Shown here: one piece after another, positions 1-14,200 of the stretch
Layout: the number at the start of each line of letters is the position of its first letter
How positions within the stretch are numbered: the first letter of the stretch is position 1
Source of the DNA: Ficedula albicollis
Lineage: Eukaryota > Chordata > Aves > Passeriformes > Muscicapidae
DNA length: 64,000 nucleotides
Direction: 5' to 3'
Assembly: GCF_000247815.1 (NCBI RefSeq)
Contig: NC_021678.1
Location: 22,139,255-22,203,254 of the forward strand
Position numbers and translations under genes: made by a program
Notes under the pieces: generated by a model
The model's database searches: none
Told to the model about the DNA's origin: nothing
The model's input: only the letters and a program-made list of their open reading frames with translations

Positions 1-3000
1 GGCACACAGGAAAACTGGTGACTGCTGGGGCTGTACTTGGACCACTGGGGCTCAAATCACGCTGGGTGCACAGCAAACTGCGGGAGATTGGGTGTTTGGA
101 TCTCTTTCCTCCACGGTCATTCCCCATCAGAACCTCCTGTGGGGCGTTGCAACATTTACAAATCTCAGGACTTTTTGTTCTCCAGGAAGTTTCTGAACTC
201 GCTGGCCCAATGTGGCTGTTGAAGGGGGGAGTGTTTGTTCTGGAGGCTGTTTCCTCTCTTTTTTCTATGATAACTTGTACATCCCCCTCATGTGTGGGTG
301 GTGGTGGGACACAGGAAAGGGTGGGTCGTACTGGGTTGGTGATGTGACTCACATCACCCATCTTCCAGTGTAAGCAGTGGTCCTGCTGTCTTCAGTAGCA
401 ACAACAATTAAAGAGTCGTACACAATAGCTGCCTGGGGAAGGACTGGGAGCAAGAGACCAAGGCACTGAAGGTTAGTGCCCCTCACCAGCCAGGATGCTG
501 GAGACAGGGAAGGGCATGGCTCTCTGTACAGGGACAAGAAAAGCTGATACGATGGTGGATTTTAGTGAAAGACAAGGCAATTTCTCAGTTCTGAGGGCAA
601 CCATCTCACAATTTGCAATGATTGCTTCCAGCTCAAGACAAATGTATGTTGACCTCAGTCCCAAGAGAAAAAGAGGAATTTCTAAGAGAGTTTTGAATTA
701 TTACAAAAGTAATGCACACTTATTCTGTGTCAACAATGTCTAGTAGCTCTTAAAAGAAGTAACATCATAAAATAAAAAATACTTGAGCTGAATCAGCAGA
801 GTATTTAAAATGTGGAGATGGGAATGCTAATAAGAAGCAGCCCATTCTCTTCTTATTTCACTCCACAAAAGCCATAATCCAACTGTTGAAAGTTACGTTA
901 ATTTGAAAATAATAAAAACTCCTAAAGATGCATATTCAGAGGCAAAAAAAAATGAAAATAAAACTAGAGCAAATTTAAAGTTGGAAAGTGTAAGAGATGG
1001 TCAAAAGAAGCATAAGGAAAAAATCATGACCAGAGAGTTAAGAAGAGAAAGAAGAATGTAAGGATCTTGAGGACAAGTGGCAGCACTGCTGGGCCATGGC
1101 AAATCTGTGTATTCAAACTATCAATAATGACAAAACTGAAAGGTGTCAATGCTTGATGCATCTCTTTTTTTTCCCCAAGAAGACAGAAAAATGCCTTCAC
1201 ATCGTGTGATAGTCAAGCATATTCAGGCAGTAATTTAGCTGGTAAACTGGGGAGGAGGGGAAGCCCCCTTGAACTCACCAGATATTTTCTGATGAAACTT
1301 CAAGCTTTGTGGGTAACGACAATAAATCTTCTCCAGTTAAAATATAACTTTGATGGTTAGTAGCAAATTAATACCAGAGGTTTCCTGACAGGAAACTGAT
1401 GTAACTGACAACAGTATTCTCTTCTGATTTGAAAAACCACTTCAATGTGAAAATTGTCAAGAAATGAGTATGAGTGCCAGTAGGATACAGGCTTAAAAGT
1501 CCAGTAAACAACATATAAATGTGAAAAATAACTATCTAAAGGTCATTGCATCAGCAGCATCCTGCCACTTGCTGGTTTTAAGAATATTGAGGGTCTGGGT
1601 CTGATTGCTGTGATGCAAGTCAGAAAAGTATCTTCCTGCAGAGAGATTGTTTAGTGAGCAGGCATTGGGAAGACTTGGTGTGGCCAGTGCATAACACCAG
1701 GGAGATGGGCTGTGAGGCCAGGGTGGGAGGGGGTGTGGGTGCCTTGCAGAGAGCCAGGGAGGCTGAGCACCATCCCCAGCTCTGGGCCGTGGGCAGGTCT
1801 CTGACAGGGGAACTGCTTTGTGAGCCAGTGAGTGGGGCACTTGCTGGTGTGGCACTCTGGGCCACCAGGGCTCGTGGCCAGAACCCCTGGCCATCACCTC
1901 GCCAGCAGTAACTCTGTGCCACAGGGCCACGGGGCTGTCTGAGCACAAAGCCCCTCTGTGCTGGGGCAGCTGTGGAGGGGAGAGAAGGGTCTGTGTGCTG
2001 CCTGCTCCCTTGTATCCATCTCTTGCCACTATTGTCGGCTTTTGCTGCCTGCAGCCCTCAGCAGCTCTCCAGGATTTCCGCGTGCTTTTCTTTTTTCCAG
2101 GAAAAGAGGGTTCATTCAATGTGTCCTGTGTAATTTCCCAGGGTTGTATCCCAGCCACAGCACCAAAAGCAGTAAAGGGTGAGGTGCTCCCACGCTGAGC
2201 AGTGCTGCACACATGGACAGCAGACAGCAGGGTGGCTGTGGCTGAATTCTGTCTGAACAAAACCTGGAGCTTTGTTGGGCAAAGGAGGGAGCACCTCTGT
2301 ACAGCTGCATCTCTACAGGGAGAGCAGATGCACTGCTTTGGCTTTGCTGACTACAGTCAGCTCATGAGTGCATTGTCCCCTCTGTGCTGAGTCCCCTCCT
2401 TCTAACCAAGGGAACAGAGCTGGGAGAAAATCCAGGATTGGCTACACCAGTTCTGGCAGATAGAAATGTCATTTGTCTGAAGACAGCTAATGAGACTTCT
2501 TTACTCTTCTATTTTGCAAACTTAACAATTCCGTTCCTTCAGTCTTTCCTCACAAGTCGAGCTTTTAGGTTTGTGATCTTTCTTATTCTCCTCTGGAGTT
2601 TCTCCAAGTGGTCTACGTCTTTCCTGAAAAGTGTCCAAAATTGGTCATAGAACCTCACAGGAGGATTTACCAGCTTTAGATGGAAGGAATGATTACTTTA
2701 AACTGCTATAGCTGCAGTAATATTTTCTCTGGAAAAGCTGCTTAACAGATTGCTCACCACACTGTCTTTGGGTGATGGCTCTTACCTCAATGTCATATTT
2801 GCTTTTATCCTTAAGTGAGTTAGATGTTTTCACCAGGCTCTTACCTATTTGTCAAATGTATTTTCAATTCCAGTCCTATGTGTCAGTGTGCTTTGCTCTC
2901 AGCTTGGTGTTACCTCAAATACAGGAACACTCTTTATTTTCAAGCTCACTAATGCACAGGTGTGTGTGCACATGGGCCAGTTCAAGCTGCCAAGCTGTGT

Positions 3001-6000
3001 AGACTAAATTCATAGGACTCTGTGGGTTTTGAGACATGTAGAGATGCATGATTTCAGTATCAAATGTCTCTGAGAGACAGCATCCAAAAAATCCATTATA
3101 CTGTTTGGATTATCAGTTTCACTGACACTCCAGTGTTTGTACTTCAGCACTTACAAGTATTTCATCTGGAAAAATATAACCCAGTATATGTGTATTTATT
3201 ATTCTACATAGCACTACAAGGAGGAGCAGAGATCACATCAGTACTTAGGCCACAGTCTTTGTCATATGAATAATTAAAACTTGGAGCAGAGACTCCCATA
3301 CTGTTCCATGTAACAGTCATAAAAAGTGATGTAAAATCCTGATCTGGAGCTTGAATTCTAATTTCAACCTGCTGAGTGTCTTGTCCTGATATTTTGAAAT
3401 AAAGCCCCTTAAACCAAAGCCATTGACTTACCCTACGTGTGCTTGTATGTAAATTCTAAGACAAACCTGAGCCTCTTGACAGCCTAAGAAAATAATTTTC
3501 CAATATGCTAGCCTGAAACAGGTGTTTTACATTACTTTGCAGCAAAGTCTTCCTAGATAACTTGGATACAAGCATGTTTAAATGAAAAAGGCAGATGAAG
3601 AATGAGTAAGAAGTCCATTGGGGACAGGGAAAATTTCATAAAAGGCTTGATAAATGAAGCAGTGTGGCTCTTCTGAGTGTTTATGCACTCAGACTTTGGT
3701 TGTGGTGAGTCTGAAGACAGGAGTGCCTTTTGGGTAATGTGCATCAAACCCTGAACCCTGCAAGTTCAGCAACCCCACAGAGTAATCAATCAGATAATTT
3801 TGGGCAATTCAGCCTGAAAAACTTCATGACTACTGAAATCTCATTTTCGCTCACCATGAGGATGATGTGTGTGTCTCCTCTCTGTGTTGAACAGCAGCAC
3901 TGACTGCTCCCATGCCCTTTCCCTACCGTCACTGCCAGCAGAACTCCACAGACACAAACTCCTACAGCTAGAAAATGTGCACAGACTGCCTTGCCAGCGC
4001 CCCCCCCTCCTGGGTGGGTTTGCTGAGATTGCATGAGAGGTGCTGGGTTGGCTTAGCACGGCCTGTGATGGTGGATGACCATGTTTCTGAGGCAGTACAA
4101 GTTCCCACCTCACTTCATCTAGTCTGGGACTGCATCATCTCCTGTGGAAGGGGTTCACTGCTGTGCAAGGCCAGTCTCCCTGCAACTCTGGTCAGAATGC
4201 TCAAGAAAAATATAAGCAAGTAATTCTACGTGCAGAGAAGTGATGCTGGACTATTCAGGTAGACAGAAAAGCCTGGAAAAGAAAAAAATCCAGAAAGGAT
4301 AATTTCTTACAAATTCACTGAGAGAATAAATTCTCTAAGGACTGACTGGGCATTATGAAGTTGTGAGATAGAAGCGGAAGACAAGCAGAGATAATAGGCT
4401 GACAATAAATAAATTAAGGCTGAAAAAAGGAACATTTCTGACCACAGAGAGGAGTGCTGAGAGGATAAGTGTGATGGTGGGAATTGTCTCTGTCAGTGTG
4501 GCACTTGAGCAGTGGAAGAGGGGATGCCTTGCAGTACAGCCTCTCGTGATCCCTTCTATAACAGACTGAGCATGAGCATCCAAATGAAAGCTCAAATACC
4601 AACATTATCTGTTGTGTGAAGTCAGAGCTTACAAAAATACTCGTATTTATTAGAGATGATGGGTCACAGTGAGCTTGTCTGAACCAAGCATGGCTTTGGT
4701 CTATGCACAGCATCTTCTCTTTTCTGCTTGACATTCCTACCATCACTCCTTAAACAGGCCTTAGTCTCTTCTTATTGCATGTCTAAAAGCAGCTGGCAGC
4801 CTGCTTCCTTTGAACTTTTGTTACTAAGCCTTGTTTGGTGAGGAGGGAGTTGAGGGTGGGCAGCCTTGGCTGTGAGTGACATCTCCTGGCATGCAGAGGT
4901 GCCAGTGACTTAGTGTAGTGTTGGCTGGAGGGGCCATTTCCTATTTGTCTCAAGCTCTGGAAGACACAAGAGTCAAATTTGCTTCCTTGCCTTCACACAG
5001 AGCTGCCTCCCACGCTGGTGTGGTCCTTCCTGGTTATTCACTCAGAGCAACAGGGTTTCCACAGCAAAATTGCTGCTACCTGGAGTGACTGACAACATCC
5101 TTCCCAGTTCTCTGTCTTGGAGACAGAAAGGATGCTAGATCTGTTTATGTTTTGGGGCCATCACTGCATGGAGCCAGCAGTAGCCCCTACAAAAAGCAAA
5201 GAGACCAAAATTGGAAGCAGACAGAGATGCCTGAGCAGCTGGGCTGTGCTCCAGCATCTGGAGAGTGCTCAATGCCTGCACAGCCGGGCAGGGCTCCAGC
5301 ACCAAGCAGCTCTGAGAGCAGAAAAGCAGCATCATTTCTGTGCCTACTTATGGCCCTAAGGGATGTTTTAGTCACTGCACACAGTGGGCAGCATGAGAGA
5401 AAGAGCAGAGATCTGTCTCTCCTTGGATTCTGACTGGGCACAGGGACAGAAGATCGTGTCTGCTTAGTCTTTAGCTGAGGAAAACTTCTAGTGGAAGGAA
5501 AACCCTGGGGCCTGGCAATCAGTCAGGTACTGCTCCACTTGGTGGACACTGGGGAGGGTTTGCACGGCACTCAGCAGTGTGAATATGACGAAGGAGCTGG
5601 AAGAAGCTGGACTAACTTAATTCTTATCCCCTGCAGAACCTGCAATTACACCTAGAGCTGATGGAGGTGGAGGTAATCAAGTGCACAGAAAAGGGAACTT
5701 ATTGAAATACCTCACCTTCCTGAACAAACAGCAAGTGAATTTTAGCTACATTGAATCCTCTAGATAGATTGCCAGTGTTGTTTTTTGGTTTGGTTTTTGT
5801 TTGGATTTTTTTAAAATAAGTTTGTCTTTTTTAAGCAAGTCTGTCAAGTATTCGATTGTACATTTTGAGAGCTCTTTGGAAGGTTATTACTTTGTTACAA
5901 TGCCTTCTGGATAATGCTTATCACCTTGTACATTTTCTTGTATTAAACACTGAAATAAAATGCTCTCTGGTAGCTTTAGAGTTCACAGAGTGGATGGTCT

Positions 6001-8106
6001 GGTACAGGATACAGCAATTAAGTCACTTATCTACAAACCCCAGAGTCCTGAAAAGTGCTCACAATACTGAACTAAAATTCAGCCAAAAGTCATATTCAGG
6101 GTTAAGAAAATAATGTGCCTTGGCAATAAAATTGTTAATCTCAGGCTACAGGTGGGATCGGTAGGATGCAGACAATTATCATTATGCCTTTGCTTTCAGA
6201 CAAGGGATTTGTAGCTCTTAATTGGGATGGTCCATTATAGTGAGAACAGTGTTCTTGCTCTGCTGCCAATGCTGGCACTTCAGAGTGTGGCTGCTGAAAA
6301 GACTCAGAAGTCTAACAATACCCATCACAACAGGAAGTCTGAAAGTCTTAGAACTTGTGCAGTCATACATCCTTCAGTCCTATGACAGCAAACCCATAAC
6401 AAATACATTCATGGCTGCCTCTAGGCAAGATCTCAGAGTAAGGGTTGCAATAATTATGTGGATGTGCATCTGTCAGCAGTGGTTTCAGTTTTCAGGCACA
6501 CTAACTTCATATCTATATTGCACAGCTAATTTTACATTATAACATCTGCTTTAATTAATTTTTCTAAGGTTAAAGTAATTTTTGATCAATAGACATGCTC
6601 AGTGCTATCATAACCTGAGCCAACCACTCTCTCCAACACAAAGGAAGGTCTCCCAGCCATCATGCTCTGCTGTTTCTAATCACTTCAAGCCCTGAGTTCT
6701 GGGCGTTTTTGAATAGAGCTGGATAAAATACACTCTTACTTCCTGCAGTCTGGTATGTGCGCTATTTTTTTAAGCTGCATTCTTGGAGACATTGGCAAGC
6801 ATGCTGAGCCTCTAGCAGGCACTCGCAAAGTGCAAGCGTTACAGTGCTCCAAATTTCACAGTTAACCTCAGCAGATTTACACATGAGAGGGAGCAGAGCT
6901 CCAGGCCAGTGGTACATTCCCAATGGGCCTGCCTGCAGCATCTTCAAAGCCAGCTCTCCTGGCACTTTTAGGTTCCATTTTCTCTAAGAAGGTAAGAAGC
7001 TGTTACCTGCCTATAGTGAGAGATTTCCAGAGGTGTGTTGCCTCTTTTCACTTCAACTTCTGAGAATAACTGGAGGATTTAGGGTCATTTGTAAGTCAGG
7101 TAACACTATATAATTCTGGAACCTGGGACCACCTCTCACATAAAACCAGAGCAGTTAGAAGCTGACCCTGATCAGAATTGGAATGCTTTTCATATTTGCA
7201 TGCATGATATGAAGTGCCAGGATGGATTTGGAACATTGGTCTGGGTCTGGAGGTCTGGAGACCTCTGGAACACAAGTGCAGATGCAGAGCAGGTTCAGTC
7301 ACCTTCTCACAGTGTGCCAGTAGTTGATGTGCTTGCCTGCACCGAGTTATTGCTATCCTGAATGGTAATGTATTTCTAAACATCTCCTGGAGTATTTGTG
7401 TTTAAGGAGGAGAGAAACTGTTTCCCATGCCAGTCAAATGATTGGTGCTTTTGAGTATGGAGCACCACTCTGGGTGGAAATGGATTTCATGTTACAGTGG
7501 GAGCACATATGGAGCTATTAGTTTGTTGTAAGTGTTGAATTTACATCAAAGTTATAAATCTGGAAAATACACTGATACCCTTTCTATAGCTCCATGTAGT
7601 AAGATGGCATTTTATTAAAAAGTTGGAAAATAAGTTAAGTTGTGAAATGAGGTTTTGACTGTGGGATACATGAAGAATTATCCAAAGCAGAAAAACGGAA
7701 AAGACAGCATCATGCTAGCCACTAAAAAGTGCAAGTATATGTATATTGGTTCTGAAAGCTCAAGTGACATATTGGTTGTGAATTATTTTTATCAGCCATA
7801 AGTGGCCTTTTTTTACAGAATTCCATTGCTGTCCATGCATATTAAACCACAAAAATCTTAATTTGTTAGATAGGTTATCCCAAATATGGCTGTAACATTT
7901 AAGGAATTAGAGTTGTGCAAGTTCTGCAAAGTGTGTGATTTATAACCACACTGTGCCAATTCTGCAAACACAGGCCATTCATAACCTGGTGGGCAAAGGC
8001 AGGTACTTTGTAGGGAAAAGGGACTACAGGGACATGCCAAAAGACATGCTTTGAGGTGTGAGGAAAGATGGGCTACTGGGATACTAACATCCTTTTTCTG
8101 CTCTAG
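1..8106. other. Upstream flank or first intron of ENTPD1; no gene recognised
   Basis: AT-rich non-coding DNA with many short frames but none with recognisable protein similarity or exon-like boundaries. In mammals CD39 has a small first coding exon far upstream, so this stretch may be ENTPD1 intron 1; I could not identify that exon here. An old CR1-like fragment is noted separately near 2.5-2.9 kb. Confidence 0.5.
2515..2940 (-). repeat. Old CR1-like LINE fragment (minus orientation)
   Basis: The text resembles the reverse complement of an old CR1/L3-type 3' region as I remember it: a stretch about fast-decaying 'ctcctctgg...tctccaa' motifs (about 2590-2610), then 'cagcttggtgttacctcaaat' like sequence near 2900. 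It is strongly diverged, so the family assignment is from memory and needs a repeat-library comparison. Confidence 0.4.
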
Positions 8107-8126
8107 TCGCAGGTACCAAACCAAAG

Positions 8127-8240
8127 ATGTCCTCAACAAGAACGATTCTACTCATCCTGGGATTCCTCTCTACTTTGGCTGTAATTGCTTTAATTGCTGT
8201 AGCAGTGACCCAAAACCAGCCACTTCCGAAGAATATAAAG
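8127..8240 (+). CDS. ENTPD1: ENTPD1 first recognised coding exon
   Basis: 38 codons, ending in phase 0 at AAG|gtacta. Encodes the cytoplasmic tip and N-terminal membrane anchor ([20 protein letters not shown]), then QPLPKNIK. Possible acceptors tctag at 8106 or tcgcag at 8112 leave an open frame upstream of this ATG, so it may instead be exon 2 with translation starting in an upstream exon as in mammals. Confidence 0.8.
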
Positions 8241-11200
8241 GTACTACAAGCTGGTACCCTCAGAGGAGAGCAGGCTGGGGGGTTAGGTGTCCATAGTGCT
8301 CACAGACATGTCACTGCCCTTGCTGGCTTGGCCAACCTCTTTTTCTGGCTCCATGCACCTCGACATCTTGTTCTACATCTTTGTGGTATAACAAATTACA
8401 GCTTCGCAGGGAATCGTCTCTTAAGTAACCGGTCCCAGCTTGGCGGTTCCTCTGCTCCTGTTCCCTCTGACGGGAGTTTTGCAGTGAGGAGAGCAATGAG
8501 CCACGTTCCCAGCTGGGCTGTGTGTGTCTGGTCCCCCGTGTGGGCAGGCCAGCGCACACTGGGGCTGGTTTGGTGCCTCGGGTGTGGAAGGGGCTCTGTT
8601 TTGCCTGCAGTATGGGATCGTGCTGGATGCGGGGTCGTCCCACACCAACCTCTACGTGTACGAGTGGCCAGCAGAGAAGGAGAACGACACGGGGGTGGTG
8701 AAGCAGGTGGAGGTGTGTAAAGTTGAAGGTAAGAGGAGAAAAAGGAGCTGGGAGAGGAGCGTGGGGTGAAGAAGACAGAACGTAATAAAAGGGTGAGGGA
8801 GGAGAAATCTAGAGGAAGAGGTCAATAGTAGAAACAGTGTGATAATGTGAGATAATGTGTATCTCACTGCTTCGCATGTGTGTGACTGACCTTCCCGGGG
8901 AGAAAAATGGGTCCGCTTTTCCTTTGTTTTCAGGGTGCTTGGAATTAGTCGCTTTTTAAAAAGAACTACACCAAGGAATGTACTTAAATAAATAAAATGT
9001 CTGCATGCGCTCTTGCTGAAGTGCTGTTGAATGCAATGAGGACAGCACGGTTTGCTCTTTTTCAAGGCTTCTGAGCAAGCTTTGCACAGGGCCTGTGGCT
9101 CAAGGCTGCTCAACTTATGCGTGCCACGGCACTTTTGTTATCCTATTTGATTGCTGTGCAGATACTGTATAGTTTAGGAAGGCACAAATTAAGCCCGGGG
9201 TGCACACAAGGAGGAACAGCACAGACCACCATGGATCGCTGCATTCTGAGGTGCTGTCAGACCTGCCTGGGGTCTTTCCAGGCCTCTGCAGTGCAGGGGA
9301 GAGCCCTGCTGCTACCAAGCTGCTGTGATAGCTGCTCAGTGCTGCAGCATCCCGCAGCACGAGCTGCACACCGAGCACACAGCACGCTGGAGCCAATGGG
9401 GCTCCTCTGGCCCTGGCACAGCCCAGGGATCCAGGGGGCACATGGCAGAGAGGAACAATGATTTTTTCCTTGGGTTAGCATAAGACACAATGGCTGCAAG
9501 GCACCCAGTGTTGTAGTGTGAGTATAAAGTACACAAACAAATGACAGCATCTGCCCCCAGAGGAGCCAGCATAGAAGGATCAGGGATTTTCAGGCACAGA
9601 TCCAGGGTACACCTAGGCAGACTCAGAGGGGAGATTGCAGATATTCAGGGCATGCTAGAGAAATGGCTTGTCTCAGCCCTCATTGCTAGTTCATAGCCTG
9701 CTTTGCAGAGAAAGGGTGGCAGGTGCTGGGCACTCTGACCACCCACTACGTGCATTGGGCTTAGCTGGTGCTGCAGGATCCCTAAAGCTCCTCAGGAATG
9801 GGGTGGTTGAATCTGGTTGTGCTGCCTGTGATATGGTTTAACACACCTGCTCATGACAGCATTCTGGGGTTATGCCTGGAGTCTGAACAATGAAGTGTCT
9901 TTATTTCTTGCAGGCCCTGGGATCTCAGGTTACTCCCATGCCACAGAGAAGGCAGGTCCCTCTCTGGCACAGTGCCTACAACAAGCAAAAGAGGTGATTC
10001 CCTCAGCACAGCACAAAGAGACACCCGTCTACCTCGGAGCAACAGCTGGCATGCGGCTCCTCAGGTACTGCAGGGCCCGTCCCCCTCTCCTGCAGAGCTG
10101 CACCAGGCATCACCATGGACGTGCAGTGGGGGCCTCTCAGGAGCAGTCCCTGGATGTACTGCCAGCTCACACTCTGCCCAAATGCTGGGCACCCTCCCCT
10201 GCTGGCCTCTGTGAGCCCCGAGTCCCCTGCACTTGTCCATTGCTTCCCCACTCACTCCAGCCCTCCATCATCTCCTGCATCCACAGGCAGCACAGAGACA
10301 GCAGGAGATCAGCAGTGCCCAAGCTGATGCCTAGACATCCCCACAATAAAGGGATGCTCAAACAACCCCACAGTCTGGTATTAGGCCTAATCCTGGATTT
10401 TATTGAGCCCAAACATATTGCAACACCCCACAGAGGGCCATCAGAGGCTAAGGTAATTTTATAATCACATCCTCCTTTAATTATAATTTGTGATTTTCAT
10501 GAGGGTGACCCAGACCTCTCCTGGCTAGGACAGGGAAATTATCTTAGGTATATATTGCCTGGGAAATCTTCCTAGGAATGTCCTCTGGATTTCTTCTCTA
10601 ATGGGCCTGGGAAATCTTCCTAGGAATGTCCTCTGGGTTTCTTCTCTAGTGATGACAGTAAAGAGTAAGAGGATAGTGCAATTCCTATCAGGACACATGC
10701 CACAGAACAAGATCTCTGATCTCTGCTCCAAGTACCTACCACTCTCAGCTGCAGGGTCTGTAAGTGTCAGAGCTGGTGGCAGCTGTGCTACCAGGGTGTC
10801 ACAGAGAGGACTGTGGCCAGCTAGAGCTGGATGACTCCTATGAATGACCAATCTCTTATCACTGACACGTGGTGGGGAGTTGCAGCCTGCCTGCTCAGAA
10901 TAAAGCACATAGGGAGCTGTCAGCCAGAGTTACTCCATCCTTTCTTCCATTCATCCAGGTTGCAGAATGAAAGTGCAGCTGACAAAGTCTTGTCCTCAGT
11001 AGGAAACACACTACGCTCAGCTCCCTTCAACTTCCAAGGTGCCAGAATCATCACTGGTCAGGAAGAAGGAGCCTACGGATGGATCACCATTAACTACCTT
11101 CTGGGCAATTTCAAGCAGGTAGTATATCTACAGCAAGAACATTTGAGTCATTGGCTTGCAGCACTTTGTTAGTCTTGCCTTGCAAGAAGGTGCCACAGGC

Positions 11201-14200
11201 ACCCTCCCCCCTTGTAAGCCATTTACAGGGCTCAGGAAGCTGCACATCTTGCCTCAGCAGTTGCTGTGTGTACGTGCTGATACCTAGTGGTATCAGGATG
11301 CACCACTGTAGTCAGGCTTCAAGCACTGAAATAAAACACCAGCATCTTCAATAATTTTCTTGGGTACAGCATCCTTCTTACTTCCTGATCTAAAATGTTT
11401 CTGTTTCTGAAAAGTTTGACTATGGTTCTTTCCTGTTGGGCTTATAAATCTTCTGAGAGCTAAAACAGTAAGTAGACTGTTTTTTCTCATAACAATGGTA
11501 TTAGATTTCATATTCTTTGCCCTCCTGCAAACACTTGGACATGATCCATTTTCTATATTTACAAGCTTTCATTTTTCTTATATCTTGTTCCAGCTCTCAT
11601 CTCATGCCCCCTCCCGGACTTCCCATGTTTCCTGTGTTCTGTGCTTCTGCTTCTCTCCTCATAGTTCTTTATCTTTTTCATTTCTCCAAAATAAATCTTG
11701 TCCATGCTCAATATATCTGGTTTACTTTGATTTTTTTTTCCAAGTCTGGCTGGAAAAAGCTTCTACTCTCCCTGAAATTCTTAAGTGAGACATCAGGAGC
11801 ACTAGACCTTGGAGGAGCCTCCACACAGATTACCTTTGTATCAAAGGACCTCTCTTCTGAGTCCCCAGAGAACCAGCTCTACTTCCGTCTCTACGGCAAG
11901 GATTACCAAGTGTACACGCACAGCTTTCTCTGCTATGGCAAGGACCAGGCTCTGCAACAGAAACTGGCCATGGATCTACAGGCAAGTACATCTGCACCTG
12001 TCATTGAACAATCCTGGACCCTGCCAGCTTTGGGATACTGGTGCTGTAAAAGCTGCTGTGTCCCAGCTCACCTCTTAGTCAGGATTAGGGAAATGTCATT
12101 GTTCTGCATACAGACTGGGCATGAGGTGCCCAAGGAGGGGAGTCAATACTTTCAAAAGCACTACCAATTTGAGATGCCTTGATTCTTGGGCATGGCATAG
12201 CAAGAGAACTGCATTTAACTGAAGTACTCATGGGAGGCTACATTTTAGTATCTCTGAGAAACCCAAATCAACAGCACAGCTTCACAAACTGTGACTTTAA
12301 ATAATTTGCCCAGGGTCCTACAGGGAGGCTGTGCCAGTACCCACATCTTCCTCTGCACAGCCAGTGCCTTAAGCCCTTTGACCTGATGTCTGCACCTGGA
12401 TGTGATGTACTGTGACAAGTGCCACCCTTCCTTGTGGTCCTTTCCCAGGGTGTTATTCTAGAGCAAAGTGTAACAGCTTGGATTGATTTTTGCTTTCAGA
12501 CCATGGAGAACAGCGAGTTCCCCGACCCATGCTTTCACAAGGGTTATGAGAGGACTATAAATATTAGTGATTTCTTCAAAAACCCTTGCACATCAGACAA
12601 GAAAAAGCAATTACCTTTCAGCCAGCTGTACATAAAGGGAGAGGGGGACTATCAAAAGTGCCGAGAAAACATCCAGAAACTCTTCAACAAAAGCAGTTGT
12701 CCTTACACCAGTTGCTCCTTCAATGGGATATACCTACCTCCATTACAAGGGGATTTTGGGGTGAGTCTTCATTCATTCTTCAACTCTCTGTAATCCAGAA
12801 TGTCAGAAGAGCAGGAATTCAGAGTAATGCTTCATGACTGAGGCAGGAAATCATTTACAAGATGTTTTTTTGGATATGGAACTACAAAAGTAGTTCTGCA
12901 TTTGCTGTGAGGACAGAGAAGTTAAGACCTACCTCAGTACATACTGGCCTACCAGGACTGCACTGTTCCCATTCTAACCCATCTCCCTGGGGTGCTTTAT
13001 TTGCTCATTTTTTAAGCTGTCATTCCTGATGTCCAGCAGCAGAGGCAGGAGAGCCTGGTGCAGGCAGGAACAGTGCTTCTGCAAACCTTGTCTCCTGAGG
13101 TCAGTGGTGGTACCAGATCTCAAATTCACCCAGCAGTGTCTGAGTGCTACTGAAACCAGTCAGCCCACCTGTCTGCTTCCCAGACATGATGAGGAGACAG
13201 TGCATGCCCTGAACACACATTATGTGTGACACCATGCTGACCATCAGTCCTAGAGCTGCAAGAGTTGCTCAGTGATTGTGAGGCTTTCCAGGGAACTGCT
13301 AAAACAATCTTGCCCTGTTCCTAAGCTGCCTCCTACCTATCAGATACTGGCCGTGGTCAGAGATGGGGTTTCTGGACCTTGGATTATATGATGGGGCTCT
13401 GTACAATCCTTTCAGACCATCACTTTGCTCTTTCTGGGGATATTGCTCATCTCACTCAGCTGTCAAAATGGGATCATGGTTGTGATGGCAATCAGTGCTC
13501 ACTGTGTGGCACTGGCACATGTAAAGGAGAGAGCTCACTGAAGCCCCTCAGGATATCATAATTCCTACCTCCACCTCTCAGCAGCTCTGAACCATGTGTC
13601 TCAAAATGACATTACTCTTGAAAACATTCCTACTCTTGTGTGTGTGATGTTGCTTCTTATATTTCTCTATCAATAAATAAATTAATTTTCTTTTGTGGGA
13701 TCTGTGGCCTATTCAGATTAAAAGAATCTTTCTCCTTCAGGCTTTTTCTGCTTTCTATTTTGTGATGAACTTTTTGAACCTGACCAGTGAACCAAATCCC
13801 CTTGCCCTGAACAAAGTGACCAGCACCATTGAGAGCTTCTGTGCCCAGCCTTGGCAAGAGGTGAGCTGTGCTTGTTGCAATAGACTGGGGCTGCTGATAC
13901 TTTTCTGTAGGATAAATGGCTGGGGTTGATTTCCAGAGCAAGATGGGGAAATCCCCCCAGTACCTGCAGTGGATGCTCTGGCACAAGCTGGAGCAGTGGG
14001 AAGGTTTGTTTAACAGTCTGGTGATTGCCTCCTTCACTAGGTGAAGACAGCATATCACCACATCAAAGAAAAATACCTGAGTGAATATTGCTTCTCTGGA
14101 GCCTACATCCTCTCTCTCCTGGAAAATGGCTATGGGTTCACTGAAAATAACTGGCAAATGATCCACTTCCTTGGAAAGGTGTGTTTCGTGGTGGGGAGGG

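Noticed and set aside
1532..2260. 242-codon minus-strand open frame
   Set aside because: No recognisable domain, low-complexity composition, no splice or promoter context.
8127..8720. Unspliced 197-codon frame beginning at the ENTPD1 ATG
   Set aside because: Only the first 38 codons are CD39; the rest is intron read-through past the donor at 8241.
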